This document shows, in pieces, positions 1 to 9,285 of a stretch of DNA of 64,000 bases. Source of the stretch: Actinomycetales bacterium SN12 (lineage in GTDB: Bacteria > Actinomycetota > Actinomycetes > Actinomycetales > Microbacteriaceae). The stretch is taken from contig PJCV01000002.1 of NCBI GenBank assembly GCA_002837415.1, forward strand, positions 372,001 through 436,000. Direction: 5' to 3'. Both the position numbers and the translations under genes were made by a program. How positions within the stretch are numbered: position 1 is the stretch's first letter; the number at the start of each line of letters is the position of its first letter. The notes below the pieces were generated by a model. It saw nothing but the letters and a program-made list of their open reading frames with translations. It was not told the origin of the DNA and made no database searches.

Positions 1-4
1 CGCG

Positions 5-2632
5 ATGCGCGCGGATGTCCGGATGCTCGGCGGCCTGCTCGGGCAGGTGCTGCGCGAGTCTGGCAGCACCGGACTCTTCGAGGATGTCGAGAGGCTGCGC
101 CTGGCCACGATCCAGGCATCCGACGCCGACGGCGACGGGGCTGCGTTCGCCCGCGCGGCCGAGATCGCCGACTCGTTCACCATCGAGCGCGCTGACGAGG
201 TCGCACGCGCCTTCACCTGCTATTTCCACCTCGTCAACCTGGCCGAGGAGCACCAGCGGGTGCGCATCCTGCGCGAGCGGTCCGGCCAGCCCCGCGAGGG
301 TGCGACCGACACCGTCGCGACGGCCTTCGCGCAGCTGACGAAGGAGGTCGGGGCGGATGCCGCTCGCGAGCGGCTCGCCGAGCTGCGCTTCCACCCGGTG
401 TTCACCGCTCACCCGACCGAGGCGCGTCGCCGTGCGGTGTCGGGCAGCATCCGCCGCCTCTCCGATCTGCTCACCGAGCACGACGCCGCCAGCGAGGGCG
501 GTGCCGACGAGCAGCGCGCCCGCCGCCGGATGCTCGAGGAGATCGACACACTGTGGCGCACCGCTCCCCTGCGTGCGCAGAAGCCGACCCCGACCGACGA
601 GGTCCGCACGGTCATGGGTGTGTTCGACGAGACGCTCTTCAGCACCGTGCCGCACGTGTACCGCCGCATCGATGACGCGCTGCGCGGTGACGAGTCCGGC
701 GCCAGCAAGCCCGTCGTCCCCGCGTTCGTGCGCGTCGGCTCGTGGGTCGGCGGCGACCGCGACGGCAATCCGTTCGTCACCGCGTCGGTGACGAGGGAGG
801 CTGCGCAGATCGCCTCCGAGCACGTGCTGCGCGGACTCGAGCGTGCCCTGGAGCGCATCGGCCGCGCTCTCACCCTCGACGCCGCCGACACCCCGCCGAG
901 CGACGAGGTCAGCGCGATCTGGCAGCGCTTCGCCGACGGGCATCCGGAGCTGGCGGACGAGATCGCGACCCGCTCGCCGTCGGAGCCGCACCGCCGCGTG
1001 ATGCTCGCGCTCGTGCACCGCGTGCACGCCACCCGCACCGAGCAAGGTGCCGCCTACGGCGCCCCCGAGGAGCTGCTCGACGACCTGCGGGCGGTGCAGT
1101 CGTCGCTTGCGGATGCCGGGGCCCGCCGTCACGCATTCGGCGGCCTGCAGCACGTGATCTGGCAGGTGGAGACCTACGGCTTCCATCTCACCGAGCTCGA
1201 GGTGCGTCAGCACTCGAAGGTGCACCGGCAGGCGCTGGAAGAGCTCGACGCCGGTGGCGAGCTCAGCGCGCAGACCGAGGAGGTGCTCGATGTGTTCCGT
1301 GCGGTCGCCGACATCCAGCGCCGTTACGGGCTTCGCGCCGCCGGGCGCTACGTCGTCTCGTTCACGCAGTCGGCGCAGGACCTCGCCAACGTGCACCGCC
1401 TCGCGGCATACGCCCTGGGCGATCAGGCTCCGGTGCTCGATGTCGTGCCGCTGTTCGAGACCTTCGCCGACCTGCAGGCGGCTCCCGCGATCCTCGCGGA
1501 GGTCGTTCAGTTCCCGCAGTTCCGTGCGCGCCTGGACGCCACCGGCGACCGGCTCGAGGTCATGCTCGGGTACTCCGATTCGTCGAAGGACGTCGGCCCG
1601 GTGGCCGCGAACCTCGCGCTCTACGAGGCGCAGCGTCAGATCGCGCTGTGGGCCAAGGAATCGGGCATCCGGCTCACCCTGTTCCACGGCCGCGGCGGCG
1701 CGCTCGGCCGCGGCGGAGGCCCTGCCAACTCGGCCATCCTCGCGCAGCCGCCGCATTCGGTGGACGGCCGCTTCAAGCTCACCGAGCAGGGCGAGGTCAT
1801 CTTCGCCCGCTACGGCGAGCCGGCGATCGCGATGCGTCACATCGACCAGGTGGCCGCGGCGACGCTGCTCGCCTCCTCCCCCACCGTCGAGCAGCGCACC
1901 AGCGGCGCCGCCGAGCGCTTCGCCGACGTCGCCCAGACGATGGATGCCGCGTCGCGCGAGCGGTTCTTCTCGCTCGTCGCCGCAGACGGATTCGCGCCGT
2001 GGTTCGCGACCGTCACGCCGATGGAGGAGATCGGCCTGCTGGCCCTGGGCTCGCGTCCGGCCCGCCGTGGGCTCTCGGTCGAATCCCTCGAGGATCTGCG
2101 GGCGATCCCGTGGGTGTTCGCCTGGACCCAGGCGCGGATCAACCTCGCCGGCTGGTTCGGGCTGGGCACGGCGCTGGATGCCGTGGGCGACGAGGCCAGG
2201 CTGGTCGAGGCCTACCGGGACTGGCCGCTGCTGCGCACCATGGTCGACAACGTCGCGATGAGCCTGGCGAAGACCGACGAGCGCATCGCCCGCGAGTACC
2301 TTTCGCTCGGCGACCGCGACGACCTCGCGAAGATCGTGCTCGACGAGCTCGCGCTCACGCGCGACTGGGTGATCCGTCTCACCGGCGGTGACCAGCTGCT
2401 CGGGAACAAGCCCGTGCTGCAGCGCGCCGTGCAGCTGCGCACCCCGTACGTCGACGCACTGTCGCTGCTGCAGCTGCGTGCGCTGCGCGCCCTCCGCTCC
2501 GAGACTCAAGCGATCTGGGTCCCTGCGGCCTGTCCTGAGCCTGCCGAAGGGCCTGTCGAAGGGCCCGACCTGCAGCGCCTCCTGCTGCTTTCGGTCAGCG
2601 GAGTCGCGGCGGGCCTGCAGAACACCGGGTGA
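5..2632 (+). CDS. ppc: Phosphoenolpyruvate carboxylase
   Basis: Adds bicarbonate to PEP to give oxaloacetate, the anaplerotic entry to the TCA cycle, in the cytoplasm. Family signatures are all present: the catalytic-histidine motif TAHPTEARR (His136), the GGDRDGNPFVT segment, GYSDSSKD (Lys528), the mobile loop FHGRGGALGRGGGP (Arg563) and the conserved C-terminal GLQNTG. The reading frame is still open at the left edge, so translation may begin before the window; the first ATG here is at base 5. About 875 residues is within the family range. Oddity: between the last helices a stretch reading CPEPAEGPVEG is encoded by one and a half copies of a dispersed repeat (2534-2563), which looks like an in-frame insertion in a surface linker. 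Identity is certain; only the start is open. Confidence 0.97.
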   Translation: MRADVRMLGGLLGQVLRESGSTGLFEDVERLRLATIQASDADGDGAAFARAAEIADSFTIERADEVARAFTCYFHLVNLAEEHQRVRILRERSGQPREGATDTVATAFAQLTKEVGADAARERLAELRFHPVFTAHPTEARRRAVSGSIRRLSDLLTEHDAASEGGADEQRARRRMLEEIDTLWRTAPLRAQKPTPTDEVRTVMGVFDETLFSTVPHVYRRIDDALRGDESGASKPVVPAFVRVGSWVGGDRDGNPFVTASVTREAAQIASEHVLRGLERALERIGRALTLDAADTPPSDEVSAIWQRFADGHPELADEIATRSPSEPHRRVMLALVHRVHATRTEQGAAYGAPEELLDDLRAVQSSLADAGARRHAFGGLQHVIWQVETYGFHLTELEVRQHSKVHRQALEELDAGGELSAQTEEVLDVFRAVADIQRRYGLRAAGRYVVSFTQSAQDLANVHRLAAYALGDQAPVLDVVPLFETFADLQAAPAILAEVVQFPQFRARLDATGDRLEVMLGYSDSSKDVGPVAANLALYEAQRQIALWAKESGIRLTLFHGRGGALGRGGGPANSAILAQPPHSVDGRFKLTEQGEVIFARYGEPAIAMRHIDQVAAATLLASSPTVEQRTSGAAERFADVAQTMDAASRERFFSLVAADGFAPWFATVTPMEEIGLLALGSRPARRGLSVESLEDLRAIPWVFAWTQARINLAGWFGLGTALDAVGDEARLVEAYRDWPLLRTMVDNVAMSLAKTDERIAREYLSLGDRDDLAKIVLDELALTRDWVIRLTGGDQLLGNKPVLQRAVQLRTPYVDALSLLQLRALRALRSETQAIWVPAACPEPAEGPVEGPDLQRLLLLSVSGVAAGLQNTG
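2534..2563 (+). repeat. Dispersed CTGAGCCTGTCGAAGGG repeat inside ppc
   Basis: CCTGAGCCTGCCGAAGGG (2534-2551) is followed directly by a second partial copy GCCTGTCGAAGGG (2551-2563). It is the reverse complement of the CCCTTCGACAGGCTCAGG element seen in ribE and elsewhere. It lies in frame near the PEP carboxylase C-terminus. Confidence 0.8.
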
Positions 2633-2700
2633 TAGCATCCCCTGCGACTTCTCGTCGGAGACCCCGGGGCGCTGACGCTAAAGTGAAGACCCCTGCCTGA

Positions 2701-4146
<1,446 letters not shown>

Positions 4147-4166
4147 TCGGACCCTGTCGCACGCAT

Positions 4167-4211
4167 CGACGCCCCCTCTCGACTCCCCTTGTGGGATCGG
4201 AGGGGGCGTCG
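4167..4211. terminator. Bidirectional terminator between gdhA and a small membrane gene
   Basis: A perfect 12-bp inverted repeat, CGACGCCCCCTC (4167-4178) and GAGGGGGCGTCG (4200-4211), with a 21-nt loop, lies just after the gdhA stop and just after the stop of the convergent gene at 4229. There is no long T tract, as is usual in high-GC actinobacteria. Confidence 0.75.
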
Positions 4212-4228
4212 GTGCGTGCAGGGCGGGG

Positions 4229-4387
4229 TCAGACCTTGGAGCGGCCTCGTCTGAGGAAGCCGAAGACGAGCGTGGCCAGGAACAGCACGACGCCGAGCAC
4301 CGCGAGCCAGAGCAGGCCCTTCACGACGAAGCCGAGCACGGACAGTCCGAGCCAGATGACGAGCAAGACGATCAGCAATGTCCACAT
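4229..4387 (-). CDS. Small two-helix membrane protein (52 aa)
   Basis: Reading the minus strand from the ATG at 4387 gives a 52-residue protein, MWTLLIVLLVIWLGLSVLG..., with two hydrophobic stretches (about residues 2-22 and 25-44) and a basic tail RRGRSKV. Similar short two-helix proteins are common in Microbacteriaceae; their function is unknown. There is no obvious Shine-Dalgarno sequence, but CAGAAT lies 7 nt upstream of the ATG and could be a -10 box for a leaderless message. It converges on gdhA and shares the hairpin at 4167-4211. The hydrophobic composition and clean start and stop make it a likely real gene. Confidence 0.7.
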   Translation of the reverse strand: MWTLLIVLLVIWLGLSVLGFVVKGLLWLAVLGVVLFLATLVFGFLRRGRSKV

Positions 4388-4450
4388 GCCCGCGATTCTG
4401 CCCGCCCGACGACCGCGCGGCCAGGTCGTTGACCTCGAGCGGTCATTCCA

Positions 4451-5053
4451 CTACGGGTCGAGCCGCCGGTCGTCGGCGTGTCGCGCTAGCGAGCTCGCAT
4501 AGCGCTCGGTGAGCTGCACCATCAGGTCAGGGGTGTCGCGGTCGACGCCGAACACGTGCCCGGGGAAGTCGAGGGCGGGCATCGCCGCAGCGATCTCGTC
4601 GGCCTGGTCCGGCGAGAACAGCTGTACCGGGTCACCGACCGCCACCCAGCCGATCGGTACAACGCTTCCCTCGGGCAGCACCGCGCGACGCTGGATGATC
4701 GCGTTGACGCGCACCTCGCAGCGGGGTCCGATGAGCGCGCCGTTGAAGACGCGGGCTCCGGATGCCAGGAACACCTCCTCACCGACGGTCGCACCGGCGA
4801 TGCTCGCGAGCGTGCCGACCAGCGTGTGATCGCCGATGTGCGCTGCATTCGCCGACGTGGCGCGGATGAGCGCGTTCTCCATCACGATCACGTGCTCACC
4901 GAGGGTGATCGGTCCGCCCTCGGCCGTGATCACGGCTCCGTGCAGCACCTGGCAGTTCGGTCCGATCTCCACGTCGCCGGATATCACGGCGGTCGGCGCC
5001 ACGACGGCCGTGTCGTGGATGCGGGGCCGAGCCCCGAGGTGCTCGTACATCAT
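4451..5053 (-). CDS. Gamma-carbonic-anhydrase-like hexapeptide-repeat protein
   Basis: A 200-residue left-handed beta-helix protein. Successive hexapeptide turns are visible from about residue 15 to 150 (AVVAPTAVISGDVEIGPNCQ, then ITLGEH, AHIGDHTLVG, ATVGEE, ALIGPRCEV). The family trimerises; some members are zinc- or iron-dependent carbonic anhydrases, others acyltransferases. Histidines in LHGAV and AAHIGDH could be metal ligands, but the full three-histidine pattern of proven gamma-carbonic anhydrases is not clear, so the activity is unproven. The first two codons are both ATG. TAGTCT ends exactly 6 nt before the first ATG, which suggests a leaderless transcript. Confidence 0.85.
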   Translation of the reverse strand: MMYEHLGARPRIHDTAVVAPTAVISGDVEIGPNCQVLHGAVITAEGGPITLGEHVIVMENALIRATSANAAHIGDHTLVGTLASIAGATVGEEVFLASGARVFNGALIGPRCEVRVNAIIQRRAVLPEGSVVPIGWVAVGDPVQLFSPDQADEIAAAMPALDFPGHVFGVDRDTPDLMVQLTERYASSLARHADDRRLDP

Positions 5054-5059
5054 GCGGCC

Positions 5060-5065
5060 AGACTA
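5060..5065 (-). promoter_or_regulatory. -10 box of a leaderless promoter (hexapeptide-repeat gene)
   Basis: TAGTCT on the minus strand, 6 nt from the ATG at 5053, with no Shine-Dalgarno sequence in between. Confidence 0.5.
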
Positions 5066-5075
5066 GCCCTGCACG

Positions 5076-6113
5076 TCACCGAGCGCGCAGCACCGCCGGC
5101 AGCACGATGTGCACCTCGGGGATCATGCCCGGGGTCACGCGCTTGCGGAAGATCCAGTAGCTCCAGGCCTGGTAGAGCAGGATCACCGGCAGCGACACGG
5201 CCGCCACGACGGTCATGACGCCCAGCGTGTACGGCCCGTTGGCGGCGTTCCACACGGTGAGGTCGAAGGCGGCATCCACCGTCGAGGGCAGCAGTCGAGG
5301 GAACATCCCGGCGAAGATCGCCGCCGCGCCGAACAGCCCGAATCCGGCGAATCCGATGAACGCACGACCTTCGTGACGCTGCTGCGCCGCCCGCCAGCCG
5401 AAGACGGCGGCGAGCACGGCGAAGACGATGAGCGTCCAGGCGAGCACGCTGCCGCCGTGTGCCAGCTGCACCCAGATCGCCCAGAGTGCGGCGGGGGCGA
5501 TGCACAGCGGCGCCCAGCGGGCGGCGAAGCGCCCGGCCCGCTCGCGCACCGGCCCGTCGGCCTTCAGCCCGAGGAACGTCGCGGAGTGCAGCAGCGCGAA
5601 GCCGACCACGGCGAGGCCGCCGAGCACAGCGGGAGCCGTCAGCCAGACGAACGGACCGCCGACGCGGTCGCCGTTCGCATCGATCGGCAGACCGGTCGAG
5701 GTCAGCGCCAGCGCGGCGCCGATGCAGAACGCGACGATGAGCGACCCGAGTCCGATCATCCAGGTCCACACGGTGCGCCAGCGCTCGGTGTGCACCTTGC
5801 CGCGGTACTCGATGCCGACCGCGCGCACGATGAGACCGACCAGGGTGATCGTCAGCGGCACGTACAGCGTCGAGAACAGCGATGCGTACCAGGCGGGGAA
5901 CGCGGCGAACATCGCGGCTCCCGCGGTGATCAGCCACACCTCGTTGCCGTCCCAGACGGGGCCGATGGTGTTGAGCATGACGCGGCGGTCGCGCTCGGAC
6001 CGCGTGGAGAAGACCATGTGCATGCCCACGCCGAGGTCGAAGCCCTCGAGCAGCAGGTAGCCGATCCACAGCACGGCGATCGCGATGAACCAGACGACGG
6101 GAAGCGGTTCCAT
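5076..6113 (-). CDS. cydB: Cytochrome bd oxidase subunit II
   Basis: Subunit II of the quinol:O2 oxidoreductase cytochrome bd, in the cytoplasmic membrane. The 345-residue product has the family opening (WFIAIAVLWIGYLLLEGFDLGVGM), the GPVWDGNEVWLITAG segment near residue 50, and eight to nine hydrophobic helices. It lies 23 bp downstream of cydA on the same strand, so the two form an operon. Its last helix ends in a short basic tail. The operators upstream of cydA (7776-7834) should control both genes. Confidence 0.95.
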   Translation of the reverse strand: MEPLPVVWFIAIAVLWIGYLLLEGFDLGVGMHMVFSTRSERDRRVMLNTIGPVWDGNEVWLITAGAAMFAAFPAWYASLFSTLYVPLTITLVGLIVRAVGIEYRGKVHTERWRTVWTWMIGLGSLIVAFCIGAALALTSTGLPIDANGDRVGGPFVWLTAPAVLGGLAVVGFALLHSATFLGLKADGPVRERAGRFAARWAPLCIAPAALWAIWVQLAHGGSVLAWTLIVFAVLAAVFGWRAAQQRHEGRAFIGFAGFGLFGAAAIFAGMFPRLLPSTVDAAFDLTVWNAANGPYTLGVMTVVAAVSLPVILLYQAWSYWIFRKRVTPGMIPEVHIVLPAVLRAR

Positions 6114-6136
6114 TTCCTCAGTTCCTCTCGGGCCGG

Positions 6137-7729
6137 TCAGTATGCGAAGGCGAGCACGTCGTCGCGTCGGTCGGTGTCGGGTCGGCTCTCGTCGCCGTCG
6201 TCCGGATGCCCGGATGCGGCGAGCTCGGGCATCGAGGCGGCCACGCCGCCGCGCACGTACTTCACCATCAGGTAGAACTCAATCACGAGCATCACGCCGT
6301 ACACCGCGCTGAGCGTGATCACGGAGAACAGCAGCTCGCCGACGGTCACGCCGGGCGACACGGCCGCCGCGGTGTACATGAAGACGCCGTCGACGCCAGT
6401 CGCATCGGGGTTGGGCGCCACGACGAAGGGCTGGCGCCCGAGCTCGGTGAAGATCCAGCCGGCGATGTTCGCGGCGAACGGCGCGACCATGCCGAGCAGG
6501 GCGAGCCGCATGATCCACGGCGAGCGCGGCACGGTGCCCTTGCGGGTCAGCCACAGCGCGACCACACCGCCGAACGCGACCACGCCGCCGAGGCCGATCA
6601 TCAGCCGGAAGCCCCAGTAGGTGACCCACATCACGGGCACGTACTGCACGTCGGTGCCGGCCATGTCGCCGTAGAGGGCGTCATCGGGGATCGTCTTGCC
6701 GTACTGGTCGACGTACTGCGGTTCGAGATCGCTGATGCCGGGCATCTCGGCGCCCCACTCCCCCGTGCCGAGGAAGCCGAGCACCCCTGGCACCTCGATG
6801 AGGGTGATCACGTCGGCGCAGTCGGTCGACCCGGGGTCGCCCAGGGAGAGCACCGAGAACGACGAGCCGGTGTGGCAGGCGGCTTCCGCCGCCGCCATCT
6901 TCATCGGCTGCTGCTCGTACATGAGCTTGCCCTGGATGTCGCCGGATGCCACGGTGCCGAGGAACCCGGCGATGGCCACGACCGCCCCGAACCGCAGCGA
7001 CCAGATCCAGACGCCGTGGTCCTTCCTGTCGCGCCCTGCCACGGCATCCGCCTGTCCGACGACCACGCGACCGTCCTCGTCGACCGAGTCGATGCCGTCG
7101 TGGCGGCGGCGCCACAGGTGGTACCAGGAGATGCCGAGCAGGAACATGCCGGCGACGACGAGGGCGCCGAAGATCGTGTGCGTGTAGGCGGCGATCGCGG
7201 TGTTGTTGGTGAGCACGGCCCACACGTCGGTCATCACCGGGCGCCCGTCGGCGCCGAGCTCGACGCCGACCGGGTGCTGCATCCACGAGTTGGCGACGAT
7301 GATGAAGAACGCCGAGATCCACGACCCGATCACCGCGCACCAGAGCGCAGCCAGGTGCAGCCCCTTGCGCAGCCGGCCCCACCCGAAGATCCAGATGCCG
7401 AGGAAGGTCGACTCGACGAAGAAGGCGAGCAGTCCCTCCATCGCCAGCGGCGCGCCGAAGACGTCGCCGACGAAGCGGGAGTACTCGCTCCAGGCCATCC
7501 CGAACTGGAACTCCTGCACGAGACCGGTGGCCACGCCGACGATGAAATTGATCAGGTAGACCTTGCCCCAGAACTTCGTCATGCGCAGGAACTTCTCATC
7601 GCCCGTGCGCACCCAGCGGGTCTGCATGATCGCGACCATCATGCCCAGACCGAGAGTCAGCGGCACCATCAGGAAGTGGTAGACGGTGGTGATGCCGAAC
7701 TGCCAGCGGGCGATGTCGAGGACGTCCAC
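6137..7729 (-). CDS. cydA: Cytochrome bd oxidase subunit I
   Basis: Quinol-oxidising, heme-bearing subunit of cytochrome bd, which reduces O2 to water without proton pumping. The N-terminus MDVLDIARWQFGITTVYHF carries the heme b595 ligand candidate His18, and the quinol-site GRQP motif lies near residue 430. That motif is GRQPF here, where E. coli has GRQPW. The length of 530 and the short region around the motif fit the short-Q-loop class. The start is a GTG at 7729 preceded by GGAG about 10 nt upstream. It is transcribed divergently from a BlaI-type regulator. Three operator-like palindromes fill the gap. Confidence 0.95.
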   Translation of the reverse strand: MDVLDIARWQFGITTVYHFLMVPLTLGLGMMVAIMQTRWVRTGDEKFLRMTKFWGKVYLINFIVGVATGLVQEFQFGMAWSEYSRFVGDVFGAPLAMEGLLAFFVESTFLGIWIFGWGRLRKGLHLAALWCAVIGSWISAFFIIVANSWMQHPVGVELGADGRPVMTDVWAVLTNNTAIAAYTHTIFGALVVAGMFLLGISWYHLWRRRHDGIDSVDEDGRVVVGQADAVAGRDRKDHGVWIWSLRFGAVVAIAGFLGTVASGDIQGKLMYEQQPMKMAAAEAACHTGSSFSVLSLGDPGSTDCADVITLIEVPGVLGFLGTGEWGAEMPGISDLEPQYVDQYGKTIPDDALYGDMAGTDVQYVPVMWVTYWGFRLMIGLGGVVAFGGVVALWLTRKGTVPRSPWIMRLALLGMVAPFAANIAGWIFTELGRQPFVVAPNPDATGVDGVFMYTAAAVSPGVTVGELLFSVITLSAVYGVMLVIEFYLMVKYVRGGVAASMPELAASGHPDDGDESRPDTDRRDDVLAFAY

Positions 7730-7775
7730 GCGGTTTCTCCGTTCGCGAAGGGGCGGCGGTCGTCCGCCACAGCAA

Positions 7776-7834
7776 TTCTACGCTTCGTAGAACTTCTTCG
7801 ACACACGATAGAACAAATTCGACAGGGAGTAGAA
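7776..7834. promoter_or_regulatory. Triple BlaI-type operator array between cydA and the repressor
   Basis: Three 17-bp copies of TTCTAC-N5-GTAGAA: 7776-7792 TTCTACGCTTCGTAGAA (perfect palindrome), 7797-7813 TTCGACACACGATAGAA (two mismatches) and 7818-7834 TTCGACAGGGAGTAGAA (one mismatch). Their centres (7784, 7805, 7826) are exactly 21 bp, two helical turns, apart, so bound dimers would lie on one face of the DNA. A fourth copy lies at cydDC (12692-12708). The pattern resembles the TACTAC/GTAGTA-type dyads of the BlaI/MecI family. Binding by the adjacent repressor is inferred. Confidence 0.75.
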
Positions 7835-7875
7835 TCAAGGAGCCGGACAAAATGCGGTGGAGGAGGGATGCGCTC

Positions 7876-8232
7876 ATGGGAACACTCGGAGAGCTGGAAC
7901 GCGCTGTGATGGACGCCATCTGGGATGCCGATCACGCGCTCAGCGCATACGACGTGCAGAGCCAGCTCGAGGCCGAGGGCCGTTCGCTCGCCGTGACCAC
8001 GCTGCTGACCGTGCTTTCGCGCCTGGAGAAGAAGGGCTTCGTGGCCTCTGACCGCTCGGCTCGCCCGCACCGCTACACCGCCGTCGCCTCTCGCGCCGAT
8101 CATGTTGCGGAGCTCATGCACTCGGTGCTCGGCGACGCCGGTGACCGCACGGCCGTGCTCGAGCGCTTCGTCGGCGGGGTCTCACCCGAGGACGCCGCCG
8201 TGCTGCGTCAGCTGCTCGGTCGCTCGGGCTGA
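7876..8232 (+). CDS. BlaI/MecI/CopY-family transcriptional repressor
   Basis: Winged-helix repressor of the BlaI/MecI class, 118 residues from the ATG at 7876. That start follows GGAGGAGG at 7859-7866 with good spacing; a longer form from 7852 is less likely because it would swallow the ribosome binding site. LGELERAVMDAIWDADHALSAYDV and the recognition region LAVTTLLTVLSRLEKKGFV are characteristic. In the family, an M56 membrane protease cleaves the repressor to induce target genes; such a protease gene follows 27 bp downstream. Mycobacterial BlaI is paired with an M56 protein in the same way. Divergence from cydA and the shared operator array point to control of cytochrome bd. Confidence 0.9.
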   Translation: MGTLGELERAVMDAIWDADHALSAYDVQSQLEAEGRSLAVTTLLTVLSRLEKKGFVASDRSARPHRYTAVASRADHVAELMHSVLGDAGDRTAVLERFVGGVSPEDAAVLRQLLGRSG

Positions 8233-8259
8233 CCGCGGCGCCATGCTGAACGAGACGCC

Positions 8260-9069
8260 ATGCTGACCGCCGCGGCCGACGTCGCGCAGAGCGGCGCACT
8301 GATCATTCCGCACGGGGTCGTCATCTTCGGCGCGATCGCGTTCGGCCTGATCTCGATCGCGCTCGCGTGGCCTGTGCCTGTGGCCCTCTCGCGCGCATCA
8401 TGGCCGATGCGCGCACCCGTGATGGCGCTGCTGCTCTGGCAGGCGATCGGCCTGGCCGGCGGGCTGTCGATGATCGGGGCGCTGGCTCTCGCCGGTCACG
8501 CGGCGCTGCCAGGGCATCCGTGGCTCGCGCCGATCCCCGCTCTGCTCTTCACCGTCTATCTGCTCACCCACCTCGGCGCGACGATCGTGCAGGTGACCAA
8601 GCAGCGCCGGCGCCATCTCGCCCTGCTCGAGATGCTGACCTCGCCGCATCCCACCCGCGCGCGCACCCGCGTGATCGACGACGCGGTGCCCATGGCGTAC
8701 TGCCTGCCGAACGGACCGCGGTCGGTCACCGTGCTCTCGCAGGGGCTGCTGGACCGCCTGGACCCCGATGAGCTCGTCGCGGTGATCGCCCATGAACGCG
8801 CGCACGTCGAGCAGCGGCACGATCTGCTGCTGCTCGCGTTCCGCGCCTGGCGGTCGGCGCTGCCCTGGTTCCCGATCGCAGCACGAGCCGAGGTCGAGGT
8901 GGCCGCTCTCGTCGAGATGCTCGCCGACGACCATGCGCGTCGAGAGGTGCGCGACGAGGTGCTGGCCCGGGCGATCCTGCAGGTCGGCGCGAGCGGGGTG
9001 CCGGGCGCCGATCAGCCGGTGTCGGGGTCGATGCGGGTGAGCGACCGGTTCCGCAGGCTCGCCGACTGA
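8260..9069 (+). CDS. M56-family membrane metallopeptidase (BlaR-like, without sensor domain)
   Basis: A 269-residue membrane protein with about four helices in the first 115 residues, then a cytoplasmic zinc-protease segment with HERAH (His178-Glu179-x2-His182) and a downstream EMLADDHA that can supply the third ligand. It matches the transmembrane protease half of BlaR1/MecR1 but has no extracellular penicillin-binding sensor. It is downstream of the repressor gene and presumably inactivates that repressor. With no beta-lactam sensor and cytochrome bd next door, the signal may be respiratory or envelope stress rather than an antibiotic. That is inference. Confidence 0.85.
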   Translation: MLTAAADVAQSGALIIPHGVVIFGAIAFGLISIALAWPVPVALSRASWPMRAPVMALLLWQAIGLAGGLSMIGALALAGHAALPGHPWLAPIPALLFTVYLLTHLGATIVQVTKQRRRHLALLEMLTSPHPTRARTRVIDDAVPMAYCLPNGPRSVTVLSQGLLDRLDPDELVAVIAHERAHVEQRHDLLLLAFRAWRSALPWFPIAARAEVEVAALVEMLADDHARREVRDEVLARAILQVGASGVPGADQPVSGSMRVSDRFRRLAD

Positions 9070-9285
9070 CGCGGCGCGGACGGCATCTCGGACGCTCTCC
9101 CGGCTCACGCGTCGCGCGAGTCTGGGTTCCCCGTGCCCGGTGCCGAGCTGCCGCGCTGCCGCGCGAGCGTAGGCGAACACCCGAGCATAGGAGAGATCCA
9201 CGCGATTCGGCCTACCTGCGCGTGTTCTCCTGCTCTCGACGAGCCACAGCCGGCGTCCGGGCCGTCGAACCCTACCTCCGCGCGG

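Noticed and set aside
742..2391. A 549-codon frame overlapping ppc
   Set aside because: Out-of-frame reading of ppc with very high Arg and Ala content.
6206..7909. A 567-codon plus-strand frame opposite cydA
   Set aside because: Antisense shadow of cydA, with no domain and no start signal.
9070..9285. Possible terminator or small gene between the M56 and cydDC genes
   Set aside because: Only an imperfect inverted repeat with a bulge and a long loop (GAGCATAGGAGA / TCTCCTGCTC) is visible; not strong enough to call.
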